Below are positions 58,691 to 64,000 of a stretch of 64,000 nt of DNA, in pieces; the first letter of the stretch is position 1, and every line of letters begins with the position of its first letter. The stretch is from Acanthaster planci (Eukaryota; Echinodermata; Asteroidea; Valvatida; Acanthasteridae). A program made the translations under genes and the position numbers. The notes beneath the pieces are model-generated. The model had not been told where the DNA came from. It ran no database searches and saw only the letters and a list, made by a program, of their open reading frames with translations. The stretch lies in the NCBI RefSeq assembly GCF_001949145.1, contig NW_019091634.1, positions 36,941 through 100,940 of the forward strand. Reading direction: 5' to 3'.

Positions 58691-59649
58691 TCGAGGATAG
58701 TATTTTATTGACATTATTCTGATTGTTTTCTCTACACCCCTTATAGTGTATGTTGTTGTGTTGGACATTGATTTTACCATACACATTTGTGTCATTTTGA
58801 ACATTTGAAGCTTTCAGAGACTGTCATTCATACAGATTTTGCTTTTGTACTTAGTGTATGAAAAAATTCAATTCAAAATTTTCTCACAGGTCTCCATCAG
58901 ACATTAAAATCCTGACAGAATTTCCAAGTTACAAGCCGATACATGTACAAGCAGTTTTCACAGCGAAGTTGTTAGGCCATCCATATGTATGGAGTTTTTC
59001 AAAGAAGGTTGAGATAATAATACACAATGTGCAAACCTTCCTCACTGTAGTAAATCTATAAAAACAAATGTAACTTGTGTGCAAGAACTACGTATATATC
59101 AGCAGTACGTAACATTGATGCATCACTTGAAAAGTTCAGCTCAGCTGTTTTATCATAATTGAAGCCGAAGAGTAATTGTGGATGATCTTTGGATCCAGCT
59201 ATTGCATCCACAAGTGCATTCTTGGCTCCATATTGGACAGATACGTCAAGAGTGAAACTTGATTAATTTCTAAAAGAATGTACATGCATTGCTGCAATCC
59301 TGTCATTCTTTTTATGTACAGGCGCTTTTTTTTATCATGCACAGATTTTGCTCTTTGCAAAGAATACATGTATATACGTGCACGTTCCCGCGTACTTTCT
59401 GTTGGAGGTACTTATAGAGCTATTATATTGTAAACACTAGAGTGCTAACTTATCCTTTGTCCGAAGAACCTGTACACAATTCCGAGTTTCCATTAGGTTT
59501 GTACACAAACAGGGTTGCGCATAGCACATGTATAGCGCTCTATATATATACTCCCTGGATGTAACATAAAACATATTTTCACGAACATGTTAAATCGTAT
59601 TAAAGCATGTACATGCATATGTGTATAATTTATAGGGAAAACATGCACA

Positions 59650-59910
59650 TTGTTTTAACGTGATCATTTCCACGTTGACAAAATCACGTTGGGGCACTTT
59701 TCATATTCAATGATAATGCCGTGTTTCTTAAACGTCATGATTTAACGTTGCTTAAACATATATTTTATACATTCATTGAATGTTATAGTTCCAACGCGTT
59801 TTCTACGTCGACAAAATTACGCTGGCGCAACTTTCATATTCAATCAAAACGCTAGGTGTATTATCCAACGTAAGGATACAGTTAGCCTTCAAAGTTGTGT
59901 CAACGTTATT
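59650..59910. repeat. About 133-base tandem repeat, two copies
   Basis: TTCCACGTTGACAAAATCAC at 59668 recurs as TTCTACGTCGACAAAATTAC at 59801, each followed by TTTCATATTCAAT. Lies near the right end of the 5.1-kb element. Confidence 0.75.
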
Positions 59911-59934
59911 TCAACGAATTGTGCCTGCTGGGAT

Positions 59935-60440
59935 GCTACCCCCCATCGCAGTACGGGTGTAGCCCTATACACATTGATGTTTGGGCGTGATGAGCCCTTA
60001 ATCCCATTAGACCAAATCCTCGGACGCACTGATAGTGATTGGGAACAAGATTTCACAAAAGAACAGCTACTTAATCGAGCAAAGGACTTGGTGACGGAGA
60101 ATGTGAAAAAACGTCTGAACAGAATGAGACTGCGTACAATGCAAAGGCTAAGGCAAGTCCATTACCAGTTGGTGCACAGGTCCTTTAGAGGAAGTGCGCA
60201 TTTAAGGGACGCCAAAAGATTCAAGATAAATATGAAAGGGTGCCGTACAAAGTAGTGGGTAAATCAGCATGGGGATGTTTACCAGATCTGCCCGGTAAAT
60301 GGGGTCAGGAAAAGACAGTAAATCTAAAGTACCTACTGTTGGATCCCCTGGCTGAGTCAGATCCAGCGAGTACTGACAATTCTGACGATGACCCTGAAGA
60401 TGGCAGCTTGTTCATGGCAGATGGAAAGGATTCCTAAGTG
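59935..60440 (+). pseudogene. Gypsy integrase, piece after the 5.1-kb insertion
   Basis: Resumes in the same reading frame with ATPHRSTGVALYTLMFGRDE, the end of the integrase core, then DWEQDFTKEQLLNRAKDLVT and, after one frameshift near 60200, the C-terminal domain (VPYKVVGKSAWG, KTVNLKYLLLDP). It ends at TAA 60435-60437. Confidence 0.85.
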
Positions 60441-60929
60441 TTGAATCAGGGGTTAAGCAGTGGAAAAGCAGGGAAACCACCTGGTGAGACAGGTTTTGAT
60501 GGGTCAGTACCTTTCAGGAGGTCTAGTAGAAGTTCTAGAGGTACACATCATAACCCCTTCCACCTACCTTGTTCAGCCTTGACCTGATACACCTAGCTGA
60601 TGACCTGGGTTGTCTGGTGAATACCAAAGGTTATGTATTGCCTCTATGGAAAGTCTTGGGGTATTCAGTTTCCACATGGGATGCTTAACAGGCCGGTTTC
60701 ATCAGATGCCTAGGGGCAGCTGGGTGGCATTACAGTTGGTCGAAAAATTGAGTTCATGTTTCTTCCTAAAAAAGGGTGAAGGTTCACATATTTTTGATGA
60801 ACGATTTAGGATATTTGATTGAAAGTCGAGAACGGCATGTGTATATTGATTAAAACTTATTTGGTATTTGCCTTTCCGATGATTAGGACTCCACCCTTCT
60901 GCGGTTTGATGATTACTTTCGTTTTATTT

Positions 60930-61460
60930 GGCCACATTTTTGTGCAGTGTTTGAGGAATAAGCGAACTTTGTTATGACAGTAGAGTTAGAACAAGCTCAG
61001 GTTCCAGTCACTTGTTTAGGTGAAGGTGGCCTCACGTTAAGTAGAATCAGGAAAAAAACCCAAGCCTACTTCAGGCAGGTCCAGACAGCTCGACCATCAG
61101 TTTTGATTTTGGAAATTGGAACCAATGATCTGAGCTGGAGAGACGTTGAGCCAGCAGCATTACGTGCCGCCTCGCGAGGCTTTGTAAATAGGTTGTGTGC
61201 TTGGAACAGTTTCCCAGATACAGTTGTTTTTCTGTCAGCCTTGCCAAGAACGGGCGGTAGGCCTATGTAAAGGAACCAGGTTTCTCTAAACCAGTTTAAT
61301 CAGAAGGCTGAAGTTTTGAACAAGTTGCTTGAGGACATGACTTCTCTGGAAGATAGGTGGTTTGTATGGAAACATCGGGGTCTTCGACACACCAGGTACC
61401 GATGGAGTGCATCTTAACGAGGAAAGCATGATCCAATATGAGAGAACCCTTAGGTAGCAG
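60930..61460 (+). pseudogene. SGNH/GDSL hydrolase-like frame, decayed
   Basis: Three blocks of an SGNH hydrolase are visible: a GHIFVQCLRN segment at 60930 where the nucleophile Ser (GHSF or GxS) is expected; VLILEIGTNDLSW with the GTND block at 61118-61129; and TDGVHLNEESM with the DxxH block at 61401-61412. The Gly of block II may be in CLGEGGLTLSRIR. The blocks lie in at least two frames, and the first Ser is replaced by Ile. SGNH domains occur in some retroelements and DNA transposons. Whether this belongs to the gypsy element just upstream is an inference from strand and distance. Confidence 0.55.
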
Positions 61461-62231
61461 GTTAAATTCTTCGAGGCCCAATGTTGGAGATAAGTACTGT
61501 ATTATATGTTATCAGTAAGTACGGAAAAGTTGAATTTACTGGAAAAGATAGATTACAAGTTGCTTAAGAGATGTGAGATGCTAAGTAACAGCTAGTGTAC
61601 TTTTTTAGCAATTTAATTTAAAAAAGAGTTTAGTCAACAATAATCGAAGAATGTTCTTGATTTGCACGATGGATATGCAAATTTATGTCTGTAGACAAGT
61701 AATTTTTGGATGGTCTCCAGGAGTAAATCATTTCAGTAGGAAAGGTTTTGGTGATTGTCTAGTTATGGTTGACTGGTGTAGTCACATGAGGGCGTTATTC
61801 ATGTTCTCAATGAATGGCCCAGTTGCAGGTGTAACAGTCTCATTTATTTGGCATTCGCAGATCTCCGGGGTATTAACCGAACATTGCTGAGCGACCCGAA
61901 CTAGCACCCGAACGTATGCGCAGTCAGTCCCATTTTGTTCACTTTTATAGGTGTGCTGAGTTTCTACCAACCTCGACTGCATGGGCTGTGTGTGAGTTGG
62001 ATTTAAGATCGCTCACGGCATGTTGGGAACGTGTGTGGCGCTGTAAGATCGTACCAATGAGAACGAGGTTCCGAATGTATGTACTGACCGTACATGGGTA
62101 CCTCTCCAGATCCAACGTCCGCACCATGTCTGCACTTATCGCTGTTATTTCTTCGTATGCCTAAGCCACCGCGCGCGCCAAATGTGGGACCAAAGCGTAA
62201 GTTCGTACGCAACTGGAAAAATCAGCACGGG

Positions 62232-62268
62232 GATAAGTGAGCACGTCGCAGCAACGTGCTCATTTATC
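62232..62268. repeat. Short hairpin
   Basis: GATAAGTGAGCACGT faces ACGTGCTCATTTATC with one mismatch and a loop of about 7 bases. A related GGATAAATGAGACC lies 30 bases on. Confidence 0.8.
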
Positions 62269-62770
62269 CGACGCGTTCTTCCGGAAATCCAAGCACGCTG
62301 GATAAATGAGACCTTTACACCGGTGTAGCAATCTTTGTGTTGTGGGTATGTTATACGGGCACGAAAGATAGTTCCAGGTTCAATGATGTATTAATTTATA
62401 AAATGTCAATGGTTTGGATCTGGGAGCTGTGGTAGAACGCAAATGGGCAAATATTGATAGTCCCAGACAACTTATAGATGGATTAAGCTATGATTGGTTA
62501 AGTTTCCTGTGCCTCATGAATATGCATGTTCACTGGTCGTTCGCGCCATAACCTTGGATCTTGTCCAAATCTTTTGGATAACTTTGTGTTGATCAGTGTT
62601 AAGGGCCCGGAATGGTCCTGCAAATCTGCTGAATTGCAGTCGGGGAGTCCATAGGCTAGGGGCAGGTTACCAACATTGACAGGTGAGCTATGGTACAAAG
62701 CTACTTTAAGGTTATTTGAGTGGCCGATCGAGGGTGGAAGTTGCATGTTAAATATGCAATGTGGGGTGTT

Positions 62771-62792
62771 GGTGTGCACGTACGTGCACACC
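62771..62792. repeat. Perfect 22-base palindrome
   Basis: Centred on GCACGTACGTGC with no loop; a TGTACATGTACA palindrome lies 25 bases downstream. It contains CACGTG-like half sites, but no gene is near. Confidence 0.8.
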
Positions 62793-64000
62793 ACCTTTAT
62801 TATTGTACATGTACAATGTATTGTGACCCTGGAAGTACAGTCCGTAATGTGTAAATGTAAACGTGTAGCCCCAGCATACTTCGCATTGCGGGTAGTTAGT
62901 TTAATTTTTGGAACCGGAGATTCACGTTTGTTCAAGTGAATGATTTTGTATTGGCAGGTCTTTTCTTTGGTAAAGAATAAAATCAACAATAAGCCAGGCT
63001 CCATAGTGCCCACGGGAACCCTACTTTAGCCGTGTATTATGCTACATTACAAAAAAGTACGCATTGCTTTGTTAGGTCATTGGTGTCTACTTCAAATTAC
63101 TTCAATAACAAAGTCCTTCTTACAGTGGGCAATAGTTATCACAAACAGTGTAAGGTGTGGGCCCATTTAGAACCAACAGTAGGTACAATATTGAAAGCAT
63201 TCTGATAGCATTTTTTTTTCTAAAAGAGGTTACAGGTAAAAGACAGCAAAGTAATTAGGGGTAATCTGATGCTAGTTTATAAAGTTTTCTGAGTGTTTTT
63301 GCCCACTCTTTCCTGATATTGCAGTTTTGTTTTAGCCAAAACTATAATTTGGCGAAAGTACCTTGCCTCTTTTTGTATCTTGTCAGTAAGAACGGAATTA
63401 CTTCCAACCAATGTCCAAAGTTCACTGGATTGGTTAAAACCCCATTTTCTGCTTTGTTATAAATTTGGTTGCATTCTGTGGTACATTTTTCCAAATTTTT
63501 CTTCTACGCATTTTATCTATTGTCTATTGAGGAACATGACCCTTGACTACTTGTTGCCATTGCGGTTTAGAACCTTTTTAGAATATTTTATCATAAATAT
63601 CTCTTTGAGAAACAATGGGCTTCTTGGTTGGTTTTTCTTGTTTATCCTCCACGGCCTGGACTTCCTCCACCTCTTAAGGGTTAGAATGCGTTTTTAAAGA
63701 AGGCAGTGGTGGTGCATGACTCATGTCAGGCATACTAACCGACGTCATTAAAGCCTCGCTAAACCGTTTGGCTGCCATTTACTCTCTAGCCTTGAGAGTG
63801 ATTCGAATCAGATCAGTAAATCTTGAAGTACACCAGTTGCAGTTCAAAATTATCACCCCAGCAAAAACACATTGATGTGTTTATAACCTGATAGACATGC
63901 TATGCCTAATGTTTTCATAATATTCCACACAAATGTTATTGCGGCATGGTCTTAGAAACGTTTTAACGACGTTTTAATGACATATAAAGAAATGTTGGCG

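Larger units (their letters stand above)
54788..59932. mobile_element. 5.1-kb inverted-repeat DNA element inserted in gypsy integrase
   Basis: The ends are CCCAGCAGGCACA and its exact complement, with AT repeated on both sides (54786-54787 and 59933-59934). Removing the insert and one AT restores an uninterrupted integrase reading frame, so both boundaries are precise. It carries no transposase; the longest frames are under 100 codons and unrecognised. Ends hold tandem repeats of two different unit lengths (223 and about 133 bases) rich in AACGTTG-like words. The superfamily is not assigned; a 2-base AT duplication would suit some ISL2EU-like groups, with low confidence. It contains a further nested repeat at 58.4 kb. 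Confidence 0.8.
44960..61480 (+). mobile_element. Second Ty3/gypsy element, plus strand, split by nested insertions
   Basis: Coding remnants run in order: gag (44960-45480), CCHC knuckle and protease (45485-46040), protease tail (46473-46635), a further open part (47121-47780), reverse transcriptase (47909-48440), integrase (about 54690-54787 and 59935-60440), and possibly an SGNH-type frame (60930-61460). It is interrupted by an inverted-repeat element at 46041-46472, one at 46636-47120, a BEL/Pao element near 48.5-54.67 kb, and a 5.1-kb element at 54788-59932. That all pieces derive from one copy is inferred from order and strand; it is firm for the two integrase pieces. Confidence 0.65.
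61481..64000. other. No gene recognised
   Basis: Open frames are short and without family motifs. The short palindromes at 62232-62268 and 62771-62792 are listed separately. The rest is AT-rich unique sequence. Confidence 0.55.

Overview
The window is animal genomic DNA. Genes are split into short exons with GT/AG introns, intergenic sequence is AT-rich, and decayed transposons are abundant. An echinoderm-like or other marine invertebrate deuterostome fits best: there is an invertebrate HCN channel, Polinton and BEL/Pao elements, and frequent TACATGTACATGTA and TAGGCCTA words. The phylum is inferred, not proven.

The genes lie in the first 27 kb. Bases 355-11017 (+) hold the last eleven coding exons of NDUFS1, the 75 kDa subunit of respiratory complex I. 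All exons join in phase to give 516 intact codons; the iron-sulfur N-terminus lies upstream of base 1. Tail to tail with it, 12116-20464 (-) holds ten exons of an HCN-type cyclic-nucleotide-gated channel, from just before S1 to the end of the cyclic nucleotide-binding domain; its extreme N-terminus is unresolved. A third gene, 24804-26692 (-), encodes a Golgi type II carbohydrate sulfotransferase of the HNK-1/CHST8-14 family. Introns and flanks carry small non-autonomous DNA elements: a hAT element with a perfect 8-bp duplication, a PIF/Harbinger-like element with a TTA duplication, and several foldback hairpins.

From about 26.8 to 36.8 kb I see no gene, only dispersed repeats. From 36.8 to 61.5 kb the window is a graveyard of large mobile elements. 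In order: a Polinton/Maverick remnant (DNA polymerase B, integrase, small membrane protein); a chromodomain-bearing Ty3/gypsy element on the minus strand; a second Ty3/gypsy element on the plus strand interrupted by two small inverted-repeat elements, a BEL/Pao retrotransposon and a 5.1-kb inverted-repeat element; and finally an SGNH-hydrolase-like open frame. All large-element genes carry frameshifts, stops or deletions, so none looks able to move. Bases 46746-46931 are an assembly gap. The last 2.5 kb hold only short palindromes.

The points most worth a second look are the nested insertions, which can be ordered in time because gypsy integrase coding resumes exactly across the 5.1-kb element; the unusual HCN selectivity filter (GIGFG); the SGNH-like frame whose apparent nucleophile position has lost its serine; and a near-perfect hairpin in an HCN intron. 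I found no convincing wholly new system.
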